Notes under the pieces: generated by a model | Database searches by the model: none | What the model was told of the DNA's origin: nothing | What the model saw: the letters and a program-made list of their open reading frames with translations, nothing else | Program-made: the position numbers and the translations under genes | Source: Nymphaea colorata | Taxonomy: Eukaryota > Streptophyta > Magnoliopsida > Nymphaeales > Nymphaeaceae | Direction of reading: 5' to 3' | DNA: 64,000 bases | NCBI RefSeq assembly: GCF_008831285.2 | Contig: NC_045149.1 | Location: 17,251,035 to 17,315,034 of the forward strand | Shown: positions 26,441 to 38,388 of the stretch, in pieces | Layout: each line of letters begins with the position of its first letter | Numbering within the stretch: the first letter of the stretch is position 1

Positions 26441-26967
26441 CTCATTTCTTTGAAGCAGTTGGGCCACATGTAGTATCTAAATAAGATTTAACTAGCAATA
26501 AAGAAATGGACCCTTTGTAGGATAAACAGAAGCATTACATCGAAACATATTGATGATATCTGTGTCGTCGTTCATGAACTTATTAACGTGTAAACATCAG
26601 ATTATGTATTAGTGATTCGAAAACAAGAAATTGAGTGCTCCCACATCTTGTTTTCCTCAAAACAACAAGTGAAAAGAGAAAGCAAGCCGCCAACCAAACC
26701 TTTTTCAAGCTATGAGTTCAAATCCACCTGCGTTTGTTTAATAGAAAACTGGGATTTGAACTCATGGTCGAATTAAAAGATTGCTATTGCTTGCTGGTTG
26801 AAGATTTTATTCCCAAGATATTAAGATTTGTGCTTCAATCGGGTATTCTCCTAGACATGCTCTTCCATGTCCCTTAAATCATGTTTTGCTTGGCAAGTGA
26901 TGCACAAATTTACATAATAAAACAATCTCCAAGTTTATCAGGCGAGCAGAAGAGATCCACCAATCCG

Positions 26968-27065
26968 GCAAAGAGCTTAAACTCCCATCCAACCCCTTGT
27001 TCCTTTAAAGTACAAAGCAAAGAGCTTAAACTCTCATCCAACCCCTTGTTCCTTTAAAGTACAAG
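26968..27065. repeat. 49-bp tandem duplication
   Basis: Two copies (26968-27016, 27017-27065) of a unit starting GCAAAGAGCTTAAACTC and ending TTTAAAGTACAA, differing at one base. Confidence 0.92.
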
Positions 27066-28199
27066 ACCTGCTTTCAGTACCTCGAAGTTCCACCTCTGTT
27101 GCTTATATTTCAATCTCTAAGTAGTTTATATTTCAATAACTAGAGAAAACAAAAAGTGCCAAGTTAAAGACCTTGGATTGAGTCTCAATCTCGCGGCATT
27201 TTGGGGGCCCACCACTTGCTTCAGGAATAGTTGGACCTCGTCGTTGTCGCACCACCGTATTAATTCTCAATCAAATGCGGTTTTTTAGCAAAAGATTTGT
27301 AATTTTTTTTAATTATTTTGAGTTACCTTAATCATTTTTGAGTGGAGAAAGCAGATAAAGGGCTGAGATGGGCTCACTGTTGATAATGACAAGAATGGTT
27401 GGATGGGACCAAATATGATGAACTTTGCAAACACTGTCTATCTCCACAATGTTGGCAGAAAGTTTGATGCTTTATCATGGACAACCTGTACCACTGTTCA
27501 GCACATGTTCCCATCGATGCTCCCATTCCACCCTTTCCAGCAACTTAGCCTTAAACGGAACGCTTTTCCGTTTCCCTTTTCAAAGGTCTGTGAGTTCATC
27601 TGGACAGACTCTCGCCCCCGGTATTGAGCTTTCTTCGATCCAAAGTTCAATTCCATCCAAAGAATACATTTTCTCTACAACATGTGCGAACTTGGTTCTG
27701 CGTGCCATCTATAAAATTAATTTGTTTTTATCTATTTAGCATTATTTTTATATTTTGTTTCCTTTTTTTCTGCTTTTTTTTTCTTTTCAGCTGTTCATGC
27801 AAAAAATAAAATTATTAGGTAAAATGCAGGCCTAGCACTTAAGGAGCTGCTTGGCATGAGGAATATTATATGAATGTTTCATAAATCTATTATAAATATT
27901 TGAATGAATTCATAGCACATTTGTTCAAGTAGTTCATGAATATTTTTTGGATATTTGGAGAAGATTCACGAACCACTCAGATAATGTTCCTCCTACCAAA
28001 CGCCCTATATGGATTCAATATATATAGAAAATATGTCATGTCATCTGTATATCTCCGTTGACGTTATGAAACTATGGGGATAGGGATGTTAATGGATTGT
28101 ATTGAGACTTGGTAGCGACTTGTCATCTATAATTCTTTATTGATCATGTGAATCTATTGGATAAAGATGTCAAGCAAGATTTGAAAAAAAAAAAAAAAA

Positions 28200-28510
28200 A
28201 ACTTGTCATCCAATAAAAAACTTGGATCGGATTTATATTTAAGAAATGACATTCGAATTTATTAGAATTTGGGTTGAGGAAAACATGTGAAAAGAATAAT
28301 GTAGTTTATATTCAGTTATGTATTTAAAAGTCGAATTCGGGTTCCTATTTGAATTTAGAAGACATATTCCGATTGTAAATTTAAAAATCATATCTGGACA
28401 TGGTATAGGCTTTCCTTCAGCTCATTCGGGTCCGAATATGAATCCAAATATGCAACCATCCGATAAATCGGATATCAATACATCCGGTATGAACTCAGAT
28501 GGAAGAAATA
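28200..28510. repeat. Dispersed ATCCGAAT-rich repeat, copy 3
   Basis: Contains TTAAGAAATGACATTCG (inverted relative to copies 1 and 2), GTCGAATTCGGG, GGTCCGAATATGAATCC and CGATAAATCGGATATC. Same family as 3840-4120. Confidence 0.5.
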
Positions 28511-28670
28511 TATCAGAAGTTGACCTCCCTAAATCTAAGTTGACCACATGAATCATTAATATATTATGGCATCAAGATCTTTATAAGCTTGATGTGGATG
28601 TTGGATTGAAAGGGAGTTCAAAGGGTAGTTTGTGTTGGAGAGGAGCTTGACTCTGGCTTGTGTGTGTTGG

Positions 28671-29258
28671 AAGGGGCGGAGCTGCTTTATAGTTGATGTG
28701 GGCAGTTGCCCACGCCCGCCCACAAATTTTACCTTACTTATATATGATGTTGAGCTCGAGCTTGACTCGATTAAGCCTCGACAAACTCGTTTGAATAGAA
28801 TTGATATTCATCCTTATTTATTGAGCTCGAGCTTGACTCGATTAAGCCTCGACAAACTCGTTTGAATAGAATTGATATTCATCCTTACTTATTGAGCTCG
28901 AGCTCGACTCGATTGAGGCTCGACAAACTCATAAACTCGTTTCAATATATGCACATGATTAAGGATCGACAAACTTGATTAAGGATCGAGCTTGACTCGG
29001 CAGTTACGTGTTGAGCTCAAACTCAACTTGATTATTTGAACGAGTCGACTCACGAACTCGAGCTCGACTTGTCAAGCAAATGACTCGGCTCGAACTCGTT
29101 ATTCACCCCTACTGAGCCGGCGGAGGCCATGTGTAGTTTTTTATTAGAATAAATTCTTTTTACCTACATAAAAATCTTGAAAAATTATATTTCGGCTACA
29201 TCAAAATTTTGAAACTATAGTTTCTGCCGGTAACAAAAAATTCCTAACTCTACTCTAG
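28671..29258. mobile_element. hAT-like miniature element interrupted by a tandem array
   Basis: Left part 28671-28745 has AGGGGCGGAGCTG and GTGGGCAGTTGCCCAC; right part from about 29105 has TTTTGAAACTATAGTTT and AAAAAATTCCTAACTCT, matching the 3' half of the element at 21195-21389. A GAGCTCGAG-type block of about 360 bp sits between. No convincing 8-bp target duplication was found around the whole. Confidence 0.55.
28750..29100. repeat. GAGCTCGAG-type block with 71-bp tandem repeat
   Basis: Copies begin at 28750, 28821 and 28892 (period 71). The first two are almost identical, the third breaks off after about 50 bp. Each starts TTGAGCTCGAGCTTGACTCG. Degenerate GAGCTCGAACTC wording continues to about 29100 and ends TTCACCCCTACTG. 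Confidence 0.88.
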
Positions 29259-29751
29259 TGTTGATGTTCTTAAGATTCAATCCCACCACCTTCACCTTGC
29301 TTGTGGGATGAGCAAACTTTAGATGCATCCAAGGATCAGATTCGTGCCATCCGCGCCCTTTATCTGCCCCTTTTCTTGATAATGATTGTGATCTTCGGCT
29401 CCCCCACTCCACATGGGTCAGATAAGAATGAAGTCTATGAGACAACCAACCACCAAGGGGAAAGGAATAATCAAGGGAATTTTTTTTTCCATTTAAGGGC
29501 TTCTTCTTTTTCACAATCTTGAAAACCCCCCACATCATGTTGTTGAATTTCCTTATACATGCCTCATTTTATAGGCTCCCTCTAATCTAGGTGTTTGGAT
29601 CCGCAAATTCAACAATATGGACCATACTTTTATTGTTTATTAGCGTCATTAATGAACTCATAATTGTATTTTGGCATGCTTTCCCATCTTAGCCTAGACT
29701 CTTGTTTTGTAAAGAGTTGAAATCTTTTGTATCTGTTTTTTTTTTTTTTTT

Positions 29752-29850
29752 TGCTGGAAACAATAGAGACTCGGTGCGGCCGTAGATGTAGGAAGACTTT
29801 GGTCTTTCCGAACCACGTAATATTTGTGACTTTACGTGCTTGAATTTTTT
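29752..29850 (+). mobile_element. Possible Copia LTR fragment
   Basis: GCTGGAAACAATAGAGACTCG, then CCGTAGATGTAGG and CCGAACCACGTAA, resembles the R/U5 part of plant Ty1/Copia LTRs as I recall them. No partner LTR, primer-binding site or gag-pol frame is nearby, so at most a relic. Confidence 0.4.
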
Positions 29851-31025
29851 TTCTTAATCTTAATCTTGGGAATATAAGAGGTTATTGTTTTAACCCTAAT
29901 TTCTACTCTCTCCTCACCAAAGTGGGTAATATGAAATAATGTCATTCACTAAATTTAGGGGATTTGAAATTTAGATCTCAGCCTCACTTAGGTTAGTAGC
30001 TAATTTTGGATATGAAATAATAGAAAAAAATAAGTGCCGAATCGGCAGTTATCAGCAAAATGGAGGCTGTACAAGGAAACTTCAAAAATCACGAGGCTCC
30101 TTTCTGAATTACAACTGAAATGAGAGGTCCCGAAGGGAAATACGTCGTTAACGAACCAAGAAGTTAGGCATCATTATCATGTCTTATTGTTAGGTGCTCA
30201 CACCTAAGCCTTTCCCTTGAACAGTGTCCATGGAGAAGTTAATGTGTTTGAGTTCATATTAAATGGGCGCTCATGTATTTCCTTCAAGGTTTTTCCTCCG
30301 ATTCAGTTCTCAACATGGACCACTCGACGTGTTTGATCACATTCTTCTTTTTTTTTTTATTGTTTTTCAATATCCCTCCAAGTTTAAATTATTTGATAAG
30401 TCATTTTCATTTATGTCTCGAAAAAGCAAATACATTAATACATGTTTTGCATATCCACAACCAATTTAGCTGAATCACATAATTGGAAACTCGTTCAATT
30501 CCATCAAATTTTTGGATTTTTGAAATACTCTTGCTGGCTAAGTATTGATGGTCAGGATACCCACGATTAAATCACATTTAATGAGAAAAATGAGAGGAGA
30601 GAGATATTTGATGGATAGCAAGAGCCGTGGGTCTCCTCCATAAGGGTGAGTTGTATATGTAAGTTGAAACATGCGGCTATCCCACCGTTTGGTTCCGATG
30701 TGGTTACAAGGAGGAGCTTCGGCTTGGATGGTGGAATAAACTCCCGCTCATCCAAACGAGTCAACTTCTTGCAAAGATTAAGGGAGCGTTTGAATGATAA
30801 CACCCTCGTAAGTGAAAACTTAGTTTTGTAAACTTGGTTTAGATGTTTGAACTAAAAGTGAAAAAAATTATTTCGACACAAAAATTAGTCCTACCTGAAA
30901 ACCCCACTTCCATCAAATCCAGGTTTTACCAAAACCAAGTTTTGAGATCCAAATAAGCAAAAATTAGTTCTAGTTTTAGGTTATCATTCAAAATCTTCAG
31001 GTGAAATCAAATGGTCGAGTTTATC

Positions 31026-31033
31026 TATAAATA
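31026..31033 (+). promoter_or_regulatory. TATA box of the ATL gene
   Basis: TATAAATA about 390 bp upstream of the ATL start codon, followed by a CT-rich stretch expected of a transcribed leader. The leader contains upstream ATGs (for example at 31095) that could lower translation. Confidence 0.5.
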
Positions 31034-31424
31034 TCTGCAGATGAGGCTGAGCAAATAGCAACACTTTTCCTCTTCCCCTTGAAAACCGCCATTCATGCCT
31101 TTGATGTTTCCTGTGGGAAGTTCCCGATACAAAACCATGGGATGCCGTTCAAAACCGGCTGCAGCCTGTCCACTCCCCCATCGATCTCCTCTTCTCTAAA
31201 AAGAGTCATAAAAATCTCAATCTCCTCGACTTCTGCAATCAGAGAATTCAATTTCTCCCTCTCTTGCTTCTTTTGCTACCCTTCTGCCCACTGCAAATTC
31301 GCGTCCGATCTCTCCCTCTCTGGCTTCGTTTCTCAGGAGCGAGGACCAGAAGAGCTTCTCAAACATCTTCCCCTCGAGGGAAATTGGGCAACACCCACCA
31401 CCATCTTCGAATTCTGTGTCTGCA

Positions 31425-32159
31425 ATGCCAGGAAGACGGCTGTTCGGAGAACCGGCGACGCTCACTTTCCATGGCGAGCAGAAGCAAGGGAAGGCGGAGC
31501 CGCCGGCCTCGCCTCCCCGTAACGAAACGGGCAACGCCACCTCCTCGAACAACACCAACCCCTACAGCCAGCTGAGCCCCGGCTTCAACTCCTCCATGGC
31601 CGTCACGATCCTCATCCTCCTCGCCGCCCTTTTCTTCATGGGCTTCTTCTCAATCTACGTCCGCCGCTTCTCCGAGGACTCCCTAGAACCCGCACGCCGC
31701 CGCAGGCGGGCTGCCGGGGCCGGAGCCCGACGACCCTCTTCGTCCCCGGGGCTCGACCCCGCCCTCATCCGCTCGCTCCCCACATTCCCTTTCAAGAGCG
31801 TCTCGCCCAAGGACGAATCCCTCTGCGCCGTGTGCCTCGGCGAGTTCGAAGGAGGCGAGACGGCCAAGCTCCTGCCACTCTGCGGCCACTTCTTCCACGC
31901 CGACTGCATCGACGAGTGGCTCTCTTCCCACACCTCCTGCCCGCTCTGCCGCGCCTCCCTGGTTCCGCCTCCCTCGCAACCGAAGGAGCGCCAGTCCGAC
32001 GAACCGGAAGGCAGGAGGCCTCCGGGAGAAGAGTCTTCGTCTGCTGAAGATGCCGGGGGGTCGCGAGAAGATGGAGTGCCGGAGGTGGTGGTCGTAGTGG
32101 AGGAGGCTGCGGGGAGTTCTCCGGCGGCCGGAGAGCGGGAGTCCGGCGTACGGAGATGA
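31425..32159 (+). CDS. ATL-family RING-H2 E3 ubiquitin ligase
   Basis: Intronless gene of 244 residues. ATL proteins are membrane-anchored E3 ligases that pass ubiquitin from E2 enzymes to substrates, often in defence and stress responses. Order: Asn/Ser-rich N-terminus, one transmembrane helix at about 58-78 ([20 protein letters not shown]), an Arg-rich patch, the GLD motif ([13 protein letters not shown], about 109-121), then a RING-H2 with C134, C137, C153, H155, H158, C161, C172 and C175, including the conserved Pro before the last Cys and Trp in the DEWL segment. The C-terminal tail is acidic and low-complexity. The first ATG is at 31425; the frame is open a little further up but only from GTG. 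Third codon positions are strongly G/C. Specific ATL number not assigned. Confidence 0.93.
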   Translation: MPGRRLFGEPATLTFHGEQKQGKAEPPASPPRNETGNATSSNNTNPYSQLSPGFNSSMAVTILILLAALFFMGFFSIYVRRFSEDSLEPARRRRRAAGAGARRPSSSPGLDPALIRSLPTFPFKSVSPKDESLCAVCLGEFEGGETAKLLPLCGHFFHADCIDEWLSSHTSCPLCRASLVPPPSQPKERQSDEPEGRRPPGEESSSAEDAGGSREDGVPEVVVVVEEAAGSSPAAGERESGVRR

Positions 32160-34164
32160 GGAGGAAGCTTGTCGCGTAGCCTTCGCGCGCGGATGGGTGG
32201 GTCCCAGCAGAAGTTGTAGCTTGTGGCGGCCCACCTGGAGTTTAGGTTCCAAATTTGTTTTTCGTCTCATCCGTCCAGTGGGGTCCGCCACGTGGCATGA
32301 AGTTGAGTGGGCCCCCCCGTTATTTATCTGTGGGGCTCGCTTCTATGTGAAGAAACGCTTTCGTAACTTTGTAAAGAATGCATTCGGATCCGGGTTATAG
32401 AAAGAGGGCCAGCGATTGATTTTTTTTTTGTTTTTTGACCTTTTTCCTTCTCAGTACAGTGCAATCCAAATCCGGTGGATCCAAATCCGGTGGATCAATG
32501 CGCGCCTTGAGTGTTAGGACAGTCCACTTTAGCGAGTGGAATTTCCTAATAAACAACATATTCGGTTCTTCATTAGCTTATACTTAGTCATTCAAATTAT
32601 CGATCAAATTAGTGAGTAAAATGAAAATTTATGAAAGTTGAGCACAGTTTTGTTATGCAAACAATTTGCTTAAACTTCTTTACCAAGGTCGCTGGTTCGA
32701 AACTGGGGAGCTCAACCAAAGAAATATCAGATTTAGTAGAACAAAAGTAGTAAAAACCCAAGCTCATAGCCCAACCAATCTTACATCTTTCACAAATGTT
32801 CAATGTGCAGGAAAATATTTTTTATATCTTCTCCTAAACCAAGTGGAAAGTTTCTGGGTTTTCAGTGGGAACCCGTGGGTGATTCAAAATTTCGAAAAAT
32901 AGGAAATACTGTGTTCTGAACCAACCAGACACAAAAGCTACATTAATAATTTATATTTTAGTGGCATTTCCAGCGGAGACATCTTCCCACAGCAATCATC
33001 ATCGTAAATTAACTCAAGTGTTGTGCATGTCACTGTTTCTCGTCACTAGAATAACATGCTATCTAAACTAGTTCAGAATTGCACAACTTTCATCAAGTTT
33101 GGAAAAATTTACAATAAAACACATAAAATTTGAGCAATCTATAAATTACTACTCACATTTTAAAAAAATAAAGTAGAGTCCAATTTATGTTAAAAATATT
33201 CCAAAAAGCCACTTACTGAAAAGAAAAAAAAAACAACATTAACTTTTTATGTAAAATAATCAAAATAATACCATCTTTATTGAAGTTAAAACTAGCCTTC
33301 ATCGACCAAGGGTCCAAGGCAAAAGTGATTGTGTACATATTCTATCATTCGATATCAAAAATTAATACTTTATGTTTTAAAGCGTCTCCTCGAGAGTAAT
33401 GTTTCTCAAATATTAAGCGCATGACTTGTTAACTTTTGACAATTAAGCAGTAGTTTGCTATTTCCCCAAACGCAAAACATTTTTTTGTAATTTTTTCTCG
33501 AGCTTAATTGCAAATATTCCGATACCAATGCTAGTTATTGTGTGTAACTGTTGGGGTTGGTTTGATCATATGGGGAAACCTTCAGAGGAAGCATGAAGAG
33601 CTAAATTAGATTGAGAGTTAGGTTTATGTTGAATAAATATCAGCCACATAAAGGCAAATTTTAATATTATATCTGGCTTATTCCTATTCTCATCCTCAGT
33701 ACTTAATGGACCTGTTAGAGCTAGAAATTTTGGTTGAAAAAAATGTTATATATATATATATATATATAAATTTATAAATTTATATATATATATAGAAATT
33801 TATAAATTTATCTTTTATTCACTTGTGTGAGTATGCACTAACCCGTATCGTCCTATTTATTGTTTATTTAAAAATATTGGAAATAATTTGACACAAAAAC
33901 TAAAAAATGTTCCTGGTGTTAGGCCACTGTCGTTTCCGCCACCAGCCAGTCGCTAGGACACTGACTAAATTGCGTGTGACATTTACTTTGGTTAGGTGAG
34001 AGCAAAAAAAATATTAAAACTCAAATAACTTTGTCGGTTAAAATAATAGTGGCTTAAATTCTCCAATGTACCTTATAGATAATTTTTTATTAAAGGAAAG
34101 AAAAATATTTTCACAAATTTTTATTGTATTTGGTATTAATAGAGGAAATGGAGATGAAAAAAAA

Positions 34165-34350
34165 AAAGGAGCAATTCAGTATGGATTTTGATCTGGACAT
34201 AAAGTCGAAATATTGATCTGGACGTGATTCAAGACCGAATGGAGTCTGATTTAACAAATCTGAATCCTATTTGAATCTTTTAGTATAAAGCCTTGAGATG
34301 TAAAATTAGATCCAAAGAAAATACCTATTCAAATCCACTTTAGATTCAAA
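34165..34350. repeat. Dispersed ATCCGAAT-rich repeat, copy 4
   Basis: Short relative of the blocks at 3840, 26180 and 28200: repeated GATCTGGAC words, AAATCTGAATCCTATTTGAATC and GATTCAAACCGGG. Most diverged member. Confidence 0.4.
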
Positions 34351-34529
34351 CCGGGTTAAAGGTATGTGGGGTCACCTAACCTAACCCACCTAATGATTGC
34401 CACTTGTTAATATAGTATTTACTCTTATATTATTGTAAAGTAATGAGTTTATTTTAATTGAATTTAAGCAAAAAGTTCTGGTTTAAGTCTTTAATCTCTG
34501 GACACTTTAATTGACATTTGTACTGCATT

Positions 34530-34721
34530 CAGTGCCAGAACCACAATACGTTGTGGTTGGAATGGTCAATTGCCCACACAAAACCACAAAAATTTACATT
34601 ATTTATATATAAAAACCTCATTAACTTTTTATTTTTTTTACATATGAGTGCCCCCATTAAATTTGAAATTTATAATTATAGTGTTTTTTAACAAAAAAAA
34701 AATTTGGCTTCGCCACCACTG
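34530..34721. mobile_element. hAT-like miniature element (192 bp), perfect 8-bp target duplication
   Basis: Flanked by ACTGCATT at 34522-34529 and 34722-34729. Begins CAGTGCCAGAACCAC and ends GGCTTCGCCACCACTG, an imperfect terminal inverted repeat. Interior has the family word GTCAATTGCCCACAC and AT-rich filler; no coding capacity. Confidence 0.85.
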
Positions 34722-35703
34722 ACTGCATTCCACCAAGACACTAAAGCCGGTCTAAACCTCGAGGTGGGATGACTTTGGCTATTTTGCGTACTCAAACCCA
34801 AAGCTCAGTTCAAGTTAGATAGAGTCATGTCTGGACATGTGTGTGCAACTGCCTACACAAAACCCACACAAGTTATTTATTTTTATATTAATGTCACAGA
34901 ATCATTTGCTTAACTATATACTTATTTCTATATTTATATATTGATCCTCAAAGAAGCCAGCACAGCATACGGATTAAAAGCCACGGTCAATCTTTATTTC
35001 AAACTTTCTTGTTGTCAACTCTTTATGCTGTAAAAATAAACATCAATTTACAAGTTAAACAATAACAGTGGAATTACCTCCAGACACCAAAAAGTAGTCC
35101 TGAATCATATCAAATCAATAAACAGGGAGAGCCACCTAGTAAAAAAAAAAATTATACATGTCAAATGCATAATAAAATTATTAAAGTTACTAATGTATAA
35201 AAAATAAGTAACTTGTGTGGATAATAATGCACGTAGAAGATGAATCTCTATACGTATTGCTTGAATATTCTCACCGATTTTTTCACAAAAGATCCAAGTT
35301 GGTGATAATTTGCTTTAGAAATATGTCCGATAGCACAAGTGGGCAACAAAGCCCCGCCGCCTTGATGGGTGAAATATTAACTAGAGCTTCTTTGTCTTTT
35401 TAATTATATCTTGTTCTTTCAATATGGTTATGTTCAAACAGTGAACGATGACGACTGATATTTAAGTTCTAATCGTTCAAGGTTGGTCGAGTTGATACGA
35501 TTTATATTAAAAATTTTGCTTGTTTGCTGTATTCTTATGAATTGCAAACACCTGTTGTAAACAGATCTTCATATGGAAAGCAATGGGACAGTGGATCTTT
35601 CTCCTCTTGAAAAGAAGAAGAAAGCTGTTTGACGTCTCCCCTGCAGCTAGCGAGGAGCTCTCCAATTTTACGGAGAAACTGCGGGAACGATCAGTGATGG
35701 CCG

Positions 35704-35817
35704 GTGAGTATGTGTACATGTAGAAGGTACCGCCATTAATTACAGAAAGAGGTCAGTGAACGCCTCTTTCTGCGTCTGCTTCTCCTCCGTTTCCTTCTTC
35801 TTCTTTGCTGAATACAG
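35704..35817 (+). other. Candidate 5' leader intron of NCS1 copy 1
   Basis: GTGAGTATG donor at 35704, a long pyrimidine tract (35762-35810) and ACAG at 35814-35817. An open frame from ATG 35583 (MGQWIFLLLKRRRK...) reaches this donor in phase 1. Using 35817 it would not be in frame with the transporter; an alternative weaker AG at 35830-35831 would be. A leader intron or an alternative N-terminus is therefore possible. Confidence 0.45.
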
Positions 35818-35836
35818 AACCAACCAACGAGACGGG

Positions 35837-37336
35837 ATGGGTGCCATGGAGTTCGAGCCCGACACAGGGCTGACCAACGATGACCTGAAACCAACCATGC
35901 GAGACCAGCGGACTCTGACTGGTTGGGAGATGGCGAGCCTCTGGGTCGGCATCGTGATCGGGGTCCCCAACTACTACCTGGCCGGCAGCCTCGTCGAGCT
36001 CGGCATGTCGTGGTGGGAAGGGATGCTCACTGTCACCCTCGGCAACCTCATTATCCTCTTTCCCCTTCTCTCCACCGGCCACGCCGGCGCCGAATATGGC
36101 ATCCCCTACCCGGTCTTCGTTCGCGCCTCCTTCGGCGTCCGGGGTGCCCACATCGCCACCGTCATCCGCGGCCTCGTGGCCTGCGGCTGGTTCGGCATCG
36201 AGACGTGGATCGGCGGCCAGGCCATCCTCCTGCTCGTCCCCGACTCCCTCAAGCCAGCGTCCCTCTCCCGAACTATCTCCTGGCTCGACGCCTCCCTTCT
36301 CCAGCTCGCCTTCTTCTTCCTCTTCTGGATCCTTCAGGTCGTCGTCATCTGGAAGGGCATGGACGGCGTGAGACGGTTGCAGAAGTACTCTGCACCTATT
36401 CTTATCATCCTCGCTATCTTGCTCCTCGTTTGGGCCTATGTGCGTGCCGGCGGGTTCGGGAGCATGCTCTCTACAGAGTCGACTCTTACCCCTTCGGAGT
36501 TCTGGCGGCTCTTCTTCCCCTGCCTCACCGCCTGCGTCGGAACATGGTCCACCATGGCCCTCAGCATCCCGGACTTCACGCGGTTTGCCCGCAGCCAGGG
36601 CGATCAGGCCCTCGGTCAGGCCATCGGCATGCCCCTCAGCTCGGCCGCCTACGCCTTCATCGGCCTCGCCGTCACCTCCTCCACTCAGGTCATCTTCGGC
36701 GAGACAATCTCCAATCCCATTCTGCTCCTCCCCATGATCAGCACCAGCGTCCCCATCATCCTCATTTCCATAGTCGGTATCACCCTTGCCGTCCTGACCA
36801 CCAACGTCGCCGCGAACGTCGTCGCGCCGGCGAATGCCATCGTGAATCTCAATCCGGCCAGGTTTGGCTTTAGAGGTGGGGCTTTGGTTACTGCCGTCAT
36901 TGGGATACTGTTCCAGCCTTGGAGATTGTATGGGTCCAGCGAGACCTACGTCGACACTTGGCTGGTTGGTTGCTCCGCGCTTCTGGGACCCGTCGCCGGC
37001 ATTGTCGTCGTCGATTACTGGGTGCTCCGGCGAGGTGTTCTGGATGTTGGTGCATTGTACTCTATGAATCCGGTTAGTCCATATTGGTATTTCAGGGGAT
37101 TCAATCTTGCCGCCATCGCGGCAATGGTCGTTCCAGTGTTGGTTGTGATTCCGGGATTCCTTTATGAGGTTGGAATTCTGAATTCCGTTCCCGCTGTGCT
37201 AGTCGGGATTTATGACGTTGCCTGGTTCATCACCTTCTTCTCTGCCGGCGCTCTTTACTGGATTCTTTCTAGTTTGTGGGGAAGAACTAAAATGGCCCAA
37301 GTGCACGATCCACTGCTGCTCAATTCTTCTCCTTGA
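35837..37336 (+). CDS. NCS1-family nucleobase transporter, copy 1 (no plastid leader)
   Basis: Intronless, 499 residues. Nucleobase:cation symporter-1 proteins carry uracil, purines or related bases with a cation through about 12 transmembrane helices; Arabidopsis PLUTO is the plastid member. Family signatures: LTNDDLKPT (12-20), [32 protein letters not shown] (117-128), [29 protein letters not shown] (243-254), [17 protein letters not shown] (321-337) and [18 protein letters not shown]. The ATG at 35837 lies just before the conserved cytosolic segment, so there is no transit peptide; the frame upstream is open only to TGA at 35705 without an ATG. In helix 6 the usual TANISFW...NIPDF reads TACVGTW...SIPDF. 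Strong G/C third-position bias. Substrate and membrane are not decided. Confidence 0.92.
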   Translation: MGAMEFEPDTGLTNDDLKPTMRDQRTLTGWEMASLWVGIVIGVPNYYLAGSLVELGMSWWEGMLTVTLGNLIILFPLLSTGHAGAEYGIPYPVFVRASFGVRGAHIATVIRGLVACGWFGIETWIGGQAILLLVPDSLKPASLSRTISWLDASLLQLAFFFLFWILQVVVIWKGMDGVRRLQKYSAPILIILAILLLVWAYVRAGGFGSMLSTESTLTPSEFWRLFFPCLTACVGTWSTMALSIPDFTRFARSQGDQALGQAIGMPLSSAAYAFIGLAVTSSTQVIFGETISNPILLLPMISTSVPIILISIVGITLAVLTTNVAANVVAPANAIVNLNPARFGFRGGALVTAVIGILFQPWRLYGSSETYVDTWLVGCSALLGPVAGIVVVDYWVLRRGVLDVGALYSMNPVSPYWYFRGFNLAAIAAMVVPVLVVIPGFLYEVGILNSVPAVLVGIYDVAWFITFFSAGALYWILSSLWGRTKMAQVHDPLLLNSSP

Positions 37337-38144
37337 AGAGCGTCGCAGTAACGAACGGTTGCCAGTGAACTGAATCGCAGAACGTATTTGGTGATGTAGA
37401 ATCTGAAACTATAAACATGGAGGATCTTGATCTCATGCTCCTTACTTCCCGTAAAAATTCGTATAGAGAAAGGTTCGTTGTATTTAATATTATTCGTGAG
37501 CTTCTGGATTCAAGTGGTGGATATTACAGTTTCTTTCGAATTGGGGAGGCATCATCTAGAAATAACTGAAAGAACTCAAACAAATCACTGTTGGTATCGG
37601 GCTGCCTTACCTTTCACCTTTCCAATTGATTCATCTGTAAAGTTTGATTTATTTCAAGCATTGGAACACAGATTGTTGTTTTTAATAATCAGCCGCTGCA
37701 TTGTTGCTTTTAGTATCTTTCCGGAGAAGCAAGGTTATTATCATCTCAGTTATGGAAAAACGCATCACAGGCTACAGAGACAGAAACGAAGATGATCTGG
37801 GCTGTGCTTACTGATCATGCAGCAAGAGTATATTAGGAAGCAAGAACTAGTTTAATCCATGAAAGCAAATGTGAACTCAATCTCAAAAAAGACCTTGGAT
37901 GTGTTCTAAAAATTCAAACCATAAATAACTTGTTGGTACCGAAGAGAGAGATCCATTCATTTGCTTAACAGCACCATGTGACTCCAGTTTCTGTTTAAAA
38001 CACTGTGGCTGTAGTAAGCTGTACACTTCCACAGAAAGATTCATGCGGATTTTGTAATATTAGAGATTTGAAAACTCTGATACATAAGATCCAAACGCTG
38101 GAGCCGACACATTAGAGGACCCAGAGGCAGTTGAAGATGGTAAA

Positions 38145-38388
38145 TTGTTAACCTCTTGTTCTGCACATGAACTTTTTATCATCTAATTTCTACGAAGAGC
38201 TTCATCTTTCTAAATCTTTTTGCACGAGCTCTGCATTTTATGACAATTGCGGGATTTTTGTTAACCTCTTGTTCACATGAACTTTTTATCATCTAATTTC
38301 TGAACTTTTTATCATCTAATTTCTACAAAGAGCTTCAGCTTTCTACATCTTTTTACACGGGCTCTGCATTTTATGACAATTGCGGGAA
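38145..38388. repeat. Tandem duplication of about 115-130 bp
   Basis: Unit starts TTGTTAACCTCTTGTTC and ends TATGACAATTGCGGG. The second copy contains an additional small internal duplication of CTTTTTATCATCTAATTTCT. Confidence 0.9.

Larger units (their letters stand above)
25422..31424. other. Gene-free repeat-rich region
   Basis: Six kilobases with no supported gene. It contains two blocks of the ATCCGAAT-type repeat, a 49-bp tandem duplication, a hAT-like element split by a 71-bp GAGCTCGAG-type array, and a fragment resembling a Copia LTR. The last 400 bp is the ATL gene promoter and leader. The first roughly 150 bp is probably the ACR 3' UTR. Confidence 0.6.
32160..35836. other. Intergenic region with transposon remnants
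   Basis: ATL 3' UTR, then AT-rich DNA with a complete hAT-like miniature element (34530-34721), a partial relative at about 34840-34900 (GTGTGCAACTGCCTACAC), an ATCCGAAT-type block (34165-34350) and short TA runs near 33751-33800. No gene is supported until the NCS1 leader after about 35570. Confidence 0.6.

Noticed and set aside
32690-32705. B-box-like GGTTCGAAACT
   Set aside because: T-arm does not pair and no A box lies upstream.
35573-35632. Short ORF beginning MESNG, resembling the MESK start of NCS1 copy 2
   Set aside because: It stops after 19 codons and the surrounding sequence does not align convincingly with the copy 2 leader; at most an upstream ORF.
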